Positions 8,756-18,200 of a stretch of 64,000 nucleotides of DNA are shown here, in pieces. The notes under the pieces are model-generated. The model made no database searches, was not told the DNA's origin, and saw nothing but the letters and a program-made list of their open reading frames with translations. This DNA comes from Caulobacter sp. UNC358MFTsu5.1 (lineage in GTDB: Bacteria > Pseudomonadota > Alphaproteobacteria > Caulobacterales > Caulobacteraceae): the NCBI RefSeq assembly GCF_000712075.1, contig NZ_JONW01000009.1:1-64000 (forward strand). Reading direction: 5' to 3'. How positions within the stretch are numbered: position 1 is the stretch's first letter; each line of letters opens with the position of its first letter. The position numbers were made by a program, and so were the translations under genes.

Positions 8756-8801
8756 TATCGACAAACGATAACTTGTCGGATGTTTCTATCGTGACACGAT
8801 A
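8756..8801. promoter_or_regulatory. Paired operator-like dyads TATCG-N5-CGATA
   Basis: Two dyads of identical design, TATCG-N5-CGATA, lie at 8756-8770 and 8787-8801, with centres 31 bp apart (about three helical turns). A further overlapping palindrome, CGACAA-N8-TTGTCG, covers 8759-8778. They lie upstream of the 8967 TonB receptor gene, about 165-210 bases before its start codon, in an AT-richer stretch. The arrangement looks like two cooperative binding sites for a dimeric regulator; the regulator is unknown. Confidence 0.55.
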
Positions 8802-8966
8802 AGTCTCGATTATGTGACAAAAGAACCACGTTACATTTCATTAATGCAATGATTGTTGACCGTGCGTCTCGTTGATCTGTAGCCGTTCTAACGCCGGGGT
8901 CAGAAAAGCTGAGTCGGTGACTCGTTCGCGCCTCCAACGGCGTGGTCACTACATTGGGGATGTATC

Positions 8967-11900
8967 TTGACAACTAAACTCTTGCGTGAGCGCCTGCTTG
9001 CGTCGTCGATGATCTGCGGCGTCGCCGCCGGCCTGTTCGCCGCGAGCTCGGCGACCGCCCAGACCGCCGCTCCGGCCGCCGACCAGACCGAGGTCGAAGA
9101 GATCGTCGTCACCGGTTCGCTGTTCCGTCGCACGGACACCGAAACCCCCTCGCCCGTCACCGTGCTGACCTCGGAGAACCTGCAGCGCGCCGGCCTCACG
9201 ACCGCGACCGACGCGATCCGCTCGGTCTCGGCCGACGGCGCCGGTTCGATCGGCACCGGCTTCCAGAGCGGCTTCAGCGCCGGCGGCTCGGCCGTCTCGC
9301 TGCGCGGCCTGGGCGTGTCCTCGACCCTGGTCCTGATCGACGGCCTGCGTTCGACCAACTTCCCGATCAACGACGACGGCCACAACGCCTATGTCGACCT
9401 CAACAGCATCCCGTTCAGCCTGATCGACCGCGTCGAGGTGCTGAAGGACGGCGCGTCGTCGACCTACGGCGCCGACGCCATCGGCGGCGTGGTCAACCTG
9501 ATCCTCAAGCCGCAGTTCCAAGGCATTGCCGGCAGCGCGGAAGTCGGTGAATCCGACCGCGGCGACGCCGAGCACAAGCGCTTCGACCTGACGCTGGGCT
9601 ATGGCGACTATTCGGCCAGCGGCTTCAACGTCTACATCAACGGCGAATTCCAGACGGACGGCCGCGTGGCCAGCCACGACCGGGGTTTCCCCTACAACAC
9701 CCAGGATCTGACCTCGATCGGCGGCCTGGACAACAACCGCGGCGATGACTCGATCAACACCGCCAGCCCGAACGCCGTGGTGGTCCGCACCACCCAGAGC
9801 AACCTGAACAACCCGCTCTCGGGCGGCGTCCTGGCGTTCCCGGACGGCACCTATGTCGACTCTTCGGGCGCGACCCAGCCGTACAGCAACTACACCTCGC
9901 TGAACACGAACTGCGCCAACGGCAGCTACACCGTCACCAGCGGCGGCGCGCGCGGCACGGGCTGCAAGTACAATCTGGTCGACCAGTACAACCAGATCGC
10001 GCCCAAGCAGAAGCGCTACGCGGTCAACGGCCGCATCAGCAAGCGCTTCAGCGATCACGTCGAGGGCTACGTCACCGGCAGCTACTCGTACGACTTCGTC
10101 AGCATCATCAACCAGCCGCGCGCCATCCGGAACACGCAGCCCTTCGGCGGCGCCGCCGCCCTGGCCTCGAACAACCCGGGCATCGTGCTGCCGGTGTGGA
10201 TCTGCACCTCGGGCGCCAACTGCGCCGACCCGACCGCGGCCGGCCGTCGCCTGAACCCGAACAACCCCTACGCCGCCGCTTTCGCCAACGACCCGGCCAA
10301 CGGCGCGGCGCGGATCTACTACCTGTTCGGCGACCTGCCGGCCGGCAGCGACCGCACCAACGAAGTGTACCGCGGCACCGCGGGCCTGAAGGGCGACATC
10401 GACGGCGACTGGAACTGGCGCGTTGAAGCGGTTGGGGCCAAGGACAACCTGAGCATCGACCAGTTCGGCTTCCTGAACATCGCGAACCTGATGAACGCGA
10501 TCAACACGGGCGCCTACAACTTCGTGAACCCGTCGCAGAACACCGCGGCGGTCCGCAACTTCATCTCGCCGACCATCACCACCCCGTCGCACTCGTCGAT
10601 GGTGTCGCTGGACGCCTCGGTCACCAAGCGCCTGTGGGCCCTGCCCGGCGGCGACATGCAACTGGCCGTCGGCGCCCAGGTCCGCAAGGAAAAGCTGGTC
10701 AACAACAACCAGAACGAAAAGCTGGACACCTACACCCTGACCACCTCGTCGGCCTTCGGCGAGCACACGGTGTCGGCCGCCTACGCCGAACTGCTGGCGC
10801 CGGTGCTCGACAACCTGGAAGTCAACCTGGGCGGCCGTTACGACCACTATTCGGAAGGCTTCAGCCACTTCTCGCCGAAGATCGGCGTGAAATACACGCC
10901 GGTGAAGCAGGTGGCGTTCCGCGGCACCTATTCGGAAGGCTTCCGCGCGCCGACCTTCGCTGAATCCGGTCCGCGCAGCCAGTACGCCGGCTTCTCGACC
11001 TACGCCCCGCCGAACTCGTTCCAGAACGCCCACGGCGGCCTGGTCTCGGCCGGCAACACCAACCCCTACGCCCAGCAGTACAATCTGGGCGGCGGCTACG
11101 TGGGCAATCCGGACCTGAAGCCGGAAACCTCGCGCAGCTACACCGTCGGCATGATCGCCGAGCCCTTCCCGTGGCTCAGCATGACGGTCGACTACTACAA
11201 CGTGAAGAAGTCAGACCTGATCGTCGCCGGCCCGCTGATGGCCGACGCGCGCGCGGCCTACTACTCCAAGACCAACGTCACCGACGCCTGCGCGGCCGTC
11301 GCGGCGGTGGGCGCGGGCTATTCGTGCAACCTGGTCGACGCCATCGACCCGCTGTACCCGACCGCCCTGCCCCGCGTGCTGATCATCAACGCCCCGTTCG
11401 TCAACGCGAACTACTCGCTGACCTCGGGCGTCGACTTCTCGGCCACGGCCAAGGTGAACCTGCCCTATGACGGCAAGTTCACCAGCCGGATCGAGGTGAC
11501 GCACGTGCTCCAGTACGACCTGCACACCAGCAAGGGCGTGCAGAAGTACGCGGGCACCCTGGGTCCGTACCAGCTGTCGTCGGGCAACGGCACGCCCGAC
11601 TGGCGCGGCAACTGGCAGAACTCGGTCGAGTTCGGCCGCTACACCGTGTCGGCCACCACCTACTGGGTCGGCAAGATCGCCGAAGTGGCCCAGGACCAAC
11701 GGGCCGGCACCGACTGCGCGACCAACAATCTGTACTCGCCGGGCAACGCCACGATCGGGAACAAGTTCTGCTACATCAAGCGCTTCGTGAACGTCGACCT
11801 GAACGCCTCCGCGCGCGTGAAGGAAGGCTTCACGGTGTACGGCAACGTCGGCAACCTGTTCGACGCCCGCGCGCCGGTGGCTCCGGCCGCCTACGCCAGC

Positions 11901-11981
11901 GCGCCCAACTTCCTGACGACCTTCCACTATCCGGGTCTGGTCGGCCGGACGTTCAAGGTGGGCGTCCGCTTCGAGTACTAG
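8967..11981 (+). CDS. TonB-dependent receptor, large type (1004 aa)
   Basis: This is an outer-membrane TonB-dependent transporter with an N-terminal plug and a 22-strand barrel. The signal peptide ends at ATAQ (about residue 32). The TonB box region EEIVVTGSLFRR is at about residues 44-55, with no STN domain. The plug follows (SVSLRGLG, LKDGASSTYGADAIGGVVNLI near residue 155-180), then a long barrel ending in the aromatic VGVRFEY terminus. The size and plug motifs fit the Caulobacter/Xanthomonas family often linked to carbohydrate or plant-polymer uptake, but the substrate is unknown. The start is TTG at 8967 with GGGGA six bases upstream; the nearby ATG at 8960 is out of frame and stops at once. 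Paired dyads upstream suggest regulation by a dedicated repressor. A strong terminator follows. Confidence 0.9.
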   Translation: MTTKLLRERLLASSMICGVAAGLFAASSATAQTAAPAADQTEVEEIVVTGSLFRRTDTETPSPVTVLTSENLQRAGLTTATDAIRSVSADGAGSIGTGFQSGFSAGGSAVSLRGLGVSSTLVLIDGLRSTNFPINDDGHNAYVDLNSIPFSLIDRVEVLKDGASSTYGADAIGGVVNLILKPQFQGIAGSAEVGESDRGDAEHKRFDLTLGYGDYSASGFNVYINGEFQTDGRVASHDRGFPYNTQDLTSIGGLDNNRGDDSINTASPNAVVVRTTQSNLNNPLSGGVLAFPDGTYVDSSGATQPYSNYTSLNTNCANGSYTVTSGGARGTGCKYNLVDQYNQIAPKQKRYAVNGRISKRFSDHVEGYVTGSYSYDFVSIINQPRAIRNTQPFGGAAALASNNPGIVLPVWICTSGANCADPTAAGRRLNPNNPYAAAFANDPANGAARIYYLFGDLPAGSDRTNEVYRGTAGLKGDIDGDWNWRVEAVGAKDNLSIDQFGFLNIANLMNAINTGAYNFVNPSQNTAAVRNFISPTITTPSHSSMVSLDASVTKRLWALPGGDMQLAVGAQVRKEKLVNNNQNEKLDTYTLTTSSAFGEHTVSAAYAELLAPVLDNLEVNLGGRYDHYSEGFSHFSPKIGVKYTPVKQVAFRGTYSEGFRAPTFAESGPRSQYAGFSTYAPPNSFQNAHGGLVSAGNTNPYAQQYNLGGGYVGNPDLKPETSRSYTVGMIAEPFPWLSMTVDYYNVKKSDLIVAGPLMADARAAYYSKTNVTDACAAVAAVGAGYSCNLVDAIDPLYPTALPRVLIINAPFVNANYSLTSGVDFSATAKVNLPYDGKFTSRIEVTHVLQYDLHTSKGVQKYAGTLGPYQLSSGNGTPDWRGNWQNSVEFGRYTVSATTYWVGKIAEVAQDQRAGTDCATNNLYSPGNATIGNKFCYIKRFVNVDLNASARVKEGFTVYGNVGNLFDARAPVAPAAYASAPNFLTTFHYPGLVGRTFKVGVRFEY

Positions 11982-12003
11982 GCTCGAAGCCATCGCCTGA
12001 AGG

Positions 12004-12038
12004 GGGCCGGTTCCGAAAGGAGCCGGCCCTTTCTTTTT
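12004..12038 (+). terminator. Rho-independent terminator after TonB receptor
   Basis: An 11-bp stem (one G-T wobble) between 12004-12014 and 12019-12029, with a GAAA tetraloop, is followed by a T-rich TTTCTTTTT tract. It begins 22 bases past the receptor stop codon. Confidence 0.85.
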
Positions 12039-12158
12039 GCCCCTTCGCCCCGGCTCCGTCGGGTCCGCGACACGCCGCCGCACCGAACCGCGGTCGATGA
12101 GCACGGTTTGTTATCCACACGCGTCGCAAGCTCCACCTCAGAAACGGGGAGCGCATCC

Positions 12159-12437
12159 ATGCAGAAGCAGCGGATTTTCGAAGTCGAACGTCTCGAGGAC
12201 CCTAGCCTGGCCTTTCCGCCGCCGCGGGCGCGGCCCGCGCCGCGACTGGCCGACGACAGCGACGTGTCCGTGATCGGACCGGCCCGCCGCCTGCAGGACG
12301 ACCTGGCCCACGCCTTCGCCGCCGACGCCCGCTGGTCGGTCAAGCGCACGGTGATCGTCGGCCTGGTCTTCCACGTGGCGGTCCTGGGCTCGCTGGCCCT
12401 GGCGGCCGGCGGCCTCCTTCCGCAGATCGTGCGTTAA
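12159..12437 (+). CDS. Small single-pass membrane protein of unknown function (92 aa)
   Basis: ATG at 12159 is preceded by an ACGGGGAG ribosome-binding tract; an upstream in-frame start would add residues with no clear support. The first 60 residues are charged and proline-rich (FPPPRARPAPR). A single hydrophobic segment at about residues 64-88 (VIVGLVFHVAVLGSLALAAG) ends in a short tail. This predicts a cytoplasmic N-terminus anchored by a C-terminal helix. No family was recognised. It lies 70 bases upstream of the hybrid histidine kinase gene on the same strand, so the two could be co-expressed. Confidence 0.6.
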   Translation: MQKQRIFEVERLEDPSLAFPPPRARPAPRLADDSDVSVIGPARRLQDDLAHAFAADARWSVKRTVIVGLVFHVAVLGSLALAAGGLLPQIVR

Positions 12438-12506
12438 CCCTCCGGAACACCGGCGGCGGAACAGCGTTACGCAAGCGCGCAACCTTTACTGTTTGAACAC
12501 GCGCGC

Positions 12507-14618
12507 ATGCAATCTGGGGCCATGGGCAGGGGGATAGACATCTTGGACGGCATGCCGGCGGGACGTCGCGCGGTGCGCAGCCTGCTGGTCCTGGGGGCGA
12601 TCGTCGTGACGATCGTCGTCCTGGGCGGCTGCGCCCTGCTGGCCTTCGCCGCCGTGTCCGTCGACCGCCTGCAGGCGCGCGAGGAGCATGTCGTCGTCCG
12701 GCAGACCCTGGAGCGGTCGCTGCTGCGCCTGGACAGCGACGTGGCCGCCGCCGCGGTCTGGGACCAGGCCTTCGAGACCATCCGCCCGGGCGTCGATCCC
12801 GCGTGGATGGATTCCGAGATGGGCTCCTACTACGCCAACAACCGCGGCGACGACCTGTCGATCGTGTTGGATTCCGCGAACCGGCCCTTCTACGCCTGGG
12901 TGGACCAGGGCCGGGCGGCGCCGGAAAGCCAGGCGGGGCTGGTCGCCGCGGTCGCGCCCCTGATCGCCGAGGTCCGCCGCCAGGAGAAGGCGGCGGCCAA
13001 GCGCCCTCGCCCCACCGATCCCACGGTCGCGACGATCGCCGAGACCGCCCACGGCGTCGTCCGGGCGGACGGCCGTGTGTATCTGGTCGCCCTTTCGACG
13101 GTCACGCCGGAGAAGGCCGCGCGGCCTCGGGCCGACACGCCCGCGATGATCGTGATCTGCGCCCAGCGGGCCGATCGCCACCTGCTGCCCGCCCTGGCCC
13201 AGGAGATGCGTATCCGCCGTCCCGGTCTGGTTGGCGCCCAGCCGGCGCGGGGCGCGGCCATCGCCCTGACCGGTCCGAGCGGCGAGCCGCTGGGCTGGCT
13301 GACCTGGTCGCCCAAGCAGCCCGGCCTCGACGCGGTCCGCGAAGCCGCGCCCCTGGTCCTGCCCGGCGTCCTGCTGCTGGTGGCGGCCGGCGCCGCCCTG
13401 GCGCTCCGGGTCCGCCGCGTCCTGCGCGAGCTGGACGCCTCGGAGGTCGGCGAGAAGAAGGCCCTGGCCGAGGTGGTCGAGGCCCGCGACCGGGCCCAGG
13501 CCGCCAACCTCGCCAAGTCGCAGTTCCTGGCCAATATGAGCCACGAGATCCGCACGCCCCTGAACGGGGTGCTGGGCATGGCCCAGGTGATGGAGCAGAG
13601 CGGCCTGGGCTCGCCGCACCGCGAGCACCTGAAGATCATCCGCGACAGCGGCGAGACCCTGCTGGCCATCCTCAACGACGTGCTGGACCTGTCGAAGATC
13701 GAGTCCGGCCGTTTCGAGCTGGACGACCACGTGTTCGACCTGGGCCAGACGGTCGCCGCCGCCTGCCGGCCCTTCGCCCTGCTGGCCGACCAGAAGGACG
13801 TGGCCTTCGTCACCGAGATCGCGCCCGACGCCCAGGGGACCTGGTGCGGCGACAGCGTGCGGCTGCGTCAGGTGCTGTCGAACCTGGCGTCCAACGCCGT
13901 GAAGTTCACGCCGGAGGGCCGGATCCGGCTCTCGGTCGAGGCGACGCCCGAGGGGCTGACCTTCACCCTGGCCGACACCGGCATCGGCATCGCGCCCCAG
14001 CGCATCGCCGCCCTGTTCGAGAAATTCGTCCAGGCCGACAGCTCGACCACCCGGCGGTTCGGCGGCACGGGCCTGGGCCTGGCCATCTCGCGCGAGTTGG
14101 TCGAGCGCATGGGCGGGACTCTGCGGATGGACAGCGCCCCGGGCAAGGGCTCGACCTTCGTCTTCCGCCTGCCGTTCGTGCGCGCAGACGTCGACGACTG
14201 CCTGCCCTCCGTCCAGGCCGACGGCGACATCCGGTCCCTGCGCATCCTGGCGGCCGAGGACAACGCCACCAACCAGTTCATCCTGCGCGCCCTGCTCGAG
14301 CCGGCGGGCGTGGACCTGCACACCGTCGCCAACGGCCGCGAGGCCGTGGACGCCTTCCACGCCGACGACTTCGACCTGATCCTGATGGACGTGCAGATGC
14401 CGGTGATGAACGGCATCGAGGCCACGCGGGCCATCCGCGAGCGCGAAAGCGCCCACAGCCTGTCGCCGACCCCCATCCTGGCCCTGTCGGCCAATGTCAT
14501 GAACCACCAGGTGGCGGAATACGCCCAGGCCGGCATGGACGGCGTGGTCGCCAAGCCCGTCGACGCCGGCAAGCTGATCGAGGCGATCACCGCGGCGATG
14601 GAACGCGGGGCGGTCTAG
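12507..14618 (+). CDS. Membrane hybrid histidine kinase with CHASE4-like sensor (703 aa)
   Basis: This is a two-component sensor with an attached receiver. Two hydrophobic segments, at about residues 25-50 and 285-305, enclose a periplasmic domain. Its start ([26 protein letters not shown] type pattern, about residues 62-90) resembles CHASE4 domains. A coiled-coil linker follows (about 310-335). The HisKA box is [11 protein letters not shown] with phospho-acceptor H346. The HATPase_c domain has DTGIGI and [10 protein letters not shown]. The C-terminal receiver has LILMDVQMP with D628 as the predicted phospho-acceptor. The ligand and downstream regulator are unknown; no response regulator gene is adjacent, so it probably phosphorelays to a distant protein. 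The start could also be the ATG at 12522 or 12552. Confidence 0.88.
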   Translation: MQSGAMGRGIDILDGMPAGRRAVRSLLVLGAIVVTIVVLGGCALLAFAAVSVDRLQAREEHVVVRQTLERSLLRLDSDVAAAAVWDQAFETIRPGVDPAWMDSEMGSYYANNRGDDLSIVLDSANRPFYAWVDQGRAAPESQAGLVAAVAPLIAEVRRQEKAAAKRPRPTDPTVATIAETAHGVVRADGRVYLVALSTVTPEKAARPRADTPAMIVICAQRADRHLLPALAQEMRIRRPGLVGAQPARGAAIALTGPSGEPLGWLTWSPKQPGLDAVREAAPLVLPGVLLLVAAGAALALRVRRVLRELDASEVGEKKALAEVVEARDRAQAANLAKSQFLANMSHEIRTPLNGVLGMAQVMEQSGLGSPHREHLKIIRDSGETLLAILNDVLDLSKIESGRFELDDHVFDLGQTVAAACRPFALLADQKDVAFVTEIAPDAQGTWCGDSVRLRQVLSNLASNAVKFTPEGRIRLSVEATPEGLTFTLADTGIGIAPQRIAALFEKFVQADSSTTRRFGGTGLGLAISRELVERMGGTLRMDSAPGKGSTFVFRLPFVRADVDDCLPSVQADGDIRSLRILAAEDNATNQFILRALLEPAGVDLHTVANGREAVDAFHADDFDLILMDVQMPVMNGIEATRAIRERESAHSLSPTPILALSANVMNHQVAEYAQAGMDGVVAKPVDAGKLIEAITAAMERGAV

Positions 14619-14626
14619 GAAAGGCA

Positions 14627-14658
14627 CCGCTCATCCCGGCATTCGCCGGGATGAGCGG
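14627..14658. terminator. Bidirectional terminator-like hairpin
   Basis: A perfect 14-bp stem (14627-14640 with 14645-14658) with an ATTC loop lies between the convergent kinase (+) and rnd (-) genes. There is no long T run on either side. The same CATCCCGGCATTCGCCGGGATG core recurs at about 27923-27941, so the hairpin is also a dispersed repeat. Confidence 0.65.
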
Positions 14659-14666
14659 ATTGATTG

Positions 14667-15836
14667 TTACGCTTTCGGAGTCGCCCGGCGGACCTCGACC
14701 ACCCGCACGCGCGTGCCGTCCAGCACCAGGGCCAGCTCGCCGCGCTTGATCTTCAGGGCGTCCGAACCGAAGGCCTCCAGGCGCCAGCCCTGCAGGGCGG
14801 GCGTGTCGGCCTCGTCGTTGGCGGCGATCTTCTCCAGGTCCGAGACCGTGGCGATCAGCTTGGACGCCACACCGGCTTCCTCGGCGCGGGCCTTCAGCAG
14901 CACCTTCAGCAGCTCGACCACGGCGCCGGCCGAGGCGGGCGGCGGCGGGCCGGACTTCTCCAGCACCGGGGCGTAGCCTTCCGGATCGGCCAGGGCGGTC
15001 TTGATCGCGGCCAGCAGGTCGGGACCGAACTTGGAGCCGCCGAAGCCCTTGGGCACGCTGCGCAGGGTGTTCAAGCCCTCCAGCGAGGTCGGGGCCTGGG
15101 TGGCCAGCTCGTCGATGGCCTCGTCCTTCAGGATGCGGCCGCGCGGCTGGTCGCGGGTCTGGGCGGTGCGCTCGCGCCAGGCGGCCACGGCCTTGAAGAC
15201 CGCCAGGTACTTGGCGGCTGTCTTGCGCGGACGCAGGCGACGCCAGGCCTTCTCGGGATCGACGTCGTAGGCGGCCGGATCGTTGAGCGCCTTCATCTCC
15301 TCTTCCACCCAGGCCAGGCGGCCGGCCTTTTCCAGGCGGTCGCGCAGGATGGGGAACAGGGTCGCCAGGTGGGTCACGTCGGCGATGGCGTAGGTCAGCT
15401 GGTTCTCGCTCAGCGGACGGCGGGCCCAGTCGGTGAAGCGGCTGGACTTGTCCAGCTCGACCTTCAGCATCTGACGGACCAGGGCGTCGTAGGCGATCTG
15501 CTCGCCGAACCCGGCGGCCATGCCGGCCACCTGGGTGTCGAACAGCGGCGTGGGCATGGCGTTGAGGTTGTTGAAGATCTCGACGTCCTGACGGGCGGCG
15601 TGGAAGACCTTCAGGATCGAGGGATCGCGCAGCACGTCGAGCAGCGGCGTCAGGTCGATGCCGTCAGCCAACGGATCGATACAGGCCTCGGTGTCCGGCG
15701 AGGCCACCTGGATAAGGCACAGCTTGGGCCAGTAGGTGGTCTCGCGCATGAACTCGGTGTCCACGGCGATGAAGGGCTGTCCCTTCAGCTCATTACAGAA
15801 CGCCGCCAGCTCAGCGGTAGTGGTGATCGTCGTCAT
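14667..15836 (-). CDS. rnd: Ribonuclease D (389 aa)
   Basis: RNase D is a 3'-to-5' exoribonuclease of the DEDD superfamily that trims tRNA precursors and other stable RNAs. The catalytic residues are present: VDTEF (Exo I, D21 and E23), [10 protein letters not shown] (Exo II, about residue 80) and [13 protein letters not shown] (Exo III, tyrosine type, about residue 150). An HRDC domain follows at about residues 205-290, with a second helical region to the C-terminus. The length is normal. The gene is convergent with the hybrid kinase and divergent from purM, the start regions of the two being separated by about 110 bases. Confidence 0.94.
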   Translation of the reverse strand: MTTITTTAELAAFCNELKGQPFIAVDTEFMRETTYWPKLCLIQVASPDTEACIDPLADGIDLTPLLDVLRDPSILKVFHAARQDVEIFNNLNAMPTPLFDTQVAGMAAGFGEQIAYDALVRQMLKVELDKSSRFTDWARRPLSENQLTYAIADVTHLATLFPILRDRLEKAGRLAWVEEEMKALNDPAAYDVDPEKAWRRLRPRKTAAKYLAVFKAVAAWRERTAQTRDQPRGRILKDEAIDELATQAPTSLEGLNTLRSVPKGFGGSKFGPDLLAAIKTALADPEGYAPVLEKSGPPPPASAGAVVELLKVLLKARAEEAGVASKLIATVSDLEKIAANDEADTPALQGWRLEAFGSDALKIKRGELALVLDGTRVRVVEVRRATPKA

Positions 15837-15949
15837 CGGCTGCTAATAGCCTCGCGCACCCCCGAGTCTGCAAGCTAAAGCATGAGTTGGGCGTCAACTT
15901 TTCCTTGTCTAAACGGTCCCTTGGGCCGTTTTCGAGCCAGAGCGAACGC

Positions 15950-16975
<1,026 letters not shown>

Positions 16976-16979
16976 CGTC

Positions 16980-17555
16980 ATGAAGATCAAGGTCGCCGTC
17001 CTGATCTCGGGCCGGGGCTCCAACATGGAGGCCCTGGTCCGGGCCGCCCAGGACCCCGCCTGCCCGTTCGAGATCGCCCTGGTGCTCTCCAACAAGCCGG
17101 AAGCCGGCGGCCTGGTCACCGCCGCCGCCGCCGGGATCGAGGCCCTGGCCGTCGACCAGCGCGACTTCGGCAAGGACCGCGAGGCCCACGAGCGCGCCAT
17201 CGACGCGGCCCTGCGCGACCGCGGGATCCAGGTCGTGGCCCTGGCCGGCTACATGCGCATCCTGACGCCGTTCCTGGTCGAGGCCTGGGAAGGCCGGATG
17301 CTGAACATCCACCCCTCCCTCCTGCCCGCCTATCCGGGCCTGGACACCCACGGCCGCGCCCTGGCCGCCGGCGAGGTCGAGGCCGGCTGCACGGTCCACC
17401 TGGTCACCGCCGGCGTCGACGAAGGCCCGGTCCTGGGCCAAGCCCGCGTGCCGATCCTGCCCGGCGACACCGAGCATATGCTGAGCGATCGTGTGCTGGA
17501 GCAGGAGCACCAGCTTTATCCGGCCACCCTGGCCGAGTTCGTCCGCGGGCTCTGA
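16980..17555 (+). CDS. purN: Phosphoribosylglycinamide formyltransferase (191 aa)
   Basis: PurN transfers a formyl group from 10-formyl-tetrahydrofolate to GAR, step three of purine synthesis. The phosphate-binding loop SGRGSNMEAL is at residues 10-19. The catalytic N-x-H element is MLNIHPSLLPAYPGLDTH (about residues 107-124). The conserved aspartate is in VTAGVDEGPVLGQA near residue 145. The length is usual for monomeric PurN. It is separated by 4 bases from purM. Unusually, a glycine riboswitch lies about 150 bases downstream on the same strand. Confidence 0.96.
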   Translation: MKIKVAVLISGRGSNMEALVRAAQDPACPFEIALVLSNKPEAGGLVTAAAAGIEALAVDQRDFGKDREAHERAIDAALRDRGIQVVALAGYMRILTPFLVEAWEGRMLNIHPSLLPAYPGLDTHGRALAAGEVEAGCTVHLVTAGVDEGPVLGQARVPILPGDTEHMLSDRVLEQEHQLYPATLAEFVRGL

Positions 17556-17670
17556 CGCCCCGACTTGCACCAGGGCGAACTTTCGCCCCATGGGACGCCG
17601 GGAAAAGCAGCGTGGGCTGCGTCCCGCGGCGGCGCCCCGCGGCAAGCCGAGGCGTCGGCGCTTCCCACAA

Positions 17671-17696
17671 TTGACGCAAAGCCTGTTGCGGATCCT
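17671..17696 (+). promoter_or_regulatory. Possible promoter for the riboswitch RNA
   Basis: TTGACG at 17671-17676 matches the Caulobacter housekeeping -35 box. A weak -10 candidate (GATCCT) lies 14 bases further on. A start near 17705 would fall exactly at the first base of aptamer 1, which supports the call, although the -10 match is poor. Confidence 0.45.
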
Positions 17697-17703
17697 CCTG
17701 TCG

Positions 17704-17903
17704 GGGCTCTCGCGGGAGAGATCGGGCCCGGCCCGGCGCTGAAGGCGAAACCACCCCGGAAACGCTCAAGCAGAAGGACCGCGACGGCCTCGAAACGCTG
17801 GAAAGCAGGGCGTGTCTGCGTGCGCCCTCGCCGAAGGAGCAAGGCGATCCCCGTCCATGGGGTGGTCGCTGAATCTCTCAGGCGCCAAGGACAGCGGGGG
17901 TGC
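17704..17903 (+). promoter_or_regulatory. Tandem glycine riboswitch (two aptamers)
   Basis: Aptamer 1 (about 17706-17786) has CGGGAGAGA, then GCTGAAGGCGAAACC, then GGAAACGCTCAAGCAGAAGGACCGC. Aptamer 2 (about 17790-17900) has CCGAAGGAGCAA, GAATCTCTCAGG and AAGGACAG. These are the hallmark conserved positions of cooperative glycine riboswitches, and both lie on the plus strand. Such elements normally control gcvT/gcvPH or glycine transport. Here no such gene follows; the next plus-strand genes are a TonB receptor and an M19 dipeptidase. Identification of the RNA class is strong; its target is unresolved. Confidence 0.9.
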
Positions 17904-17907
17904 GGAA

Positions 17908-17957
17908 GGCGGGCCATGGCGGTCCGCCACGACACCTCTTGGCTGCCGATGATCTGA
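17908..17957 (+). other. Riboswitch expression-platform hairpin with 13-codon ORF
   Basis: An 8-bp stem (17908-17915 with 17921-17928, one G-T pair) has a 5-base loop that contains an ATG (17916). A GGAAGG ribosome-binding tract lies six bases before it. The frame encodes 13 residues, MAVRHDTSWLPMI, and stops at 17957. The start codon inside the loop suggests translational control by the riboswitch. The peptide may be a leader peptide or the remnant of a lost gene. Confidence 0.5.
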
Positions 17958-18200
17958 AAACCCAGTCCCTACGACCCCGTTCAGAAAGCTTCGCTCGACC
18001 GTCACACGAAGACCTATGCGGTTTTCGTGAGATACCCATTTGATCTATAAATACTCGACATTTTCAATGTTTATAATTTATACATCAATGCGCATCCTCT
18101 GAACTTAAGTATATTTTGTCGTCGAAAGCAGCTTTTCTGAATTTACCGCGATAGACCAACCGTCGAGCTTGTCCCTAGTCAAAAATGATTGGGGATAGTC

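Larger units (their letters stand above)
17556..18200. other. purN to TonB-receptor spacer: riboswitch plus AT-rich leader
   Basis: This 645-base region holds a promoter-like element (17671), a tandem glycine riboswitch (17704-17903), a hairpin carrying a 13-codon ORF (17908-17957) and then an AT-rich stretch (about 18000-18180) that probably contains the receptor promoter. No protein gene of normal size is supported. The sharp change from GC-rich to AT-rich sequence at about 17960-18000 may mark a junction. Confidence 0.75.

Noticed and set aside
17565-17957. A 130-codon frame across the riboswitch
   Set aside because: It runs through both aptamers, whose conserved RNA positions explain the sequence better; only the final 13 codons have a plausible ribosome-binding site.
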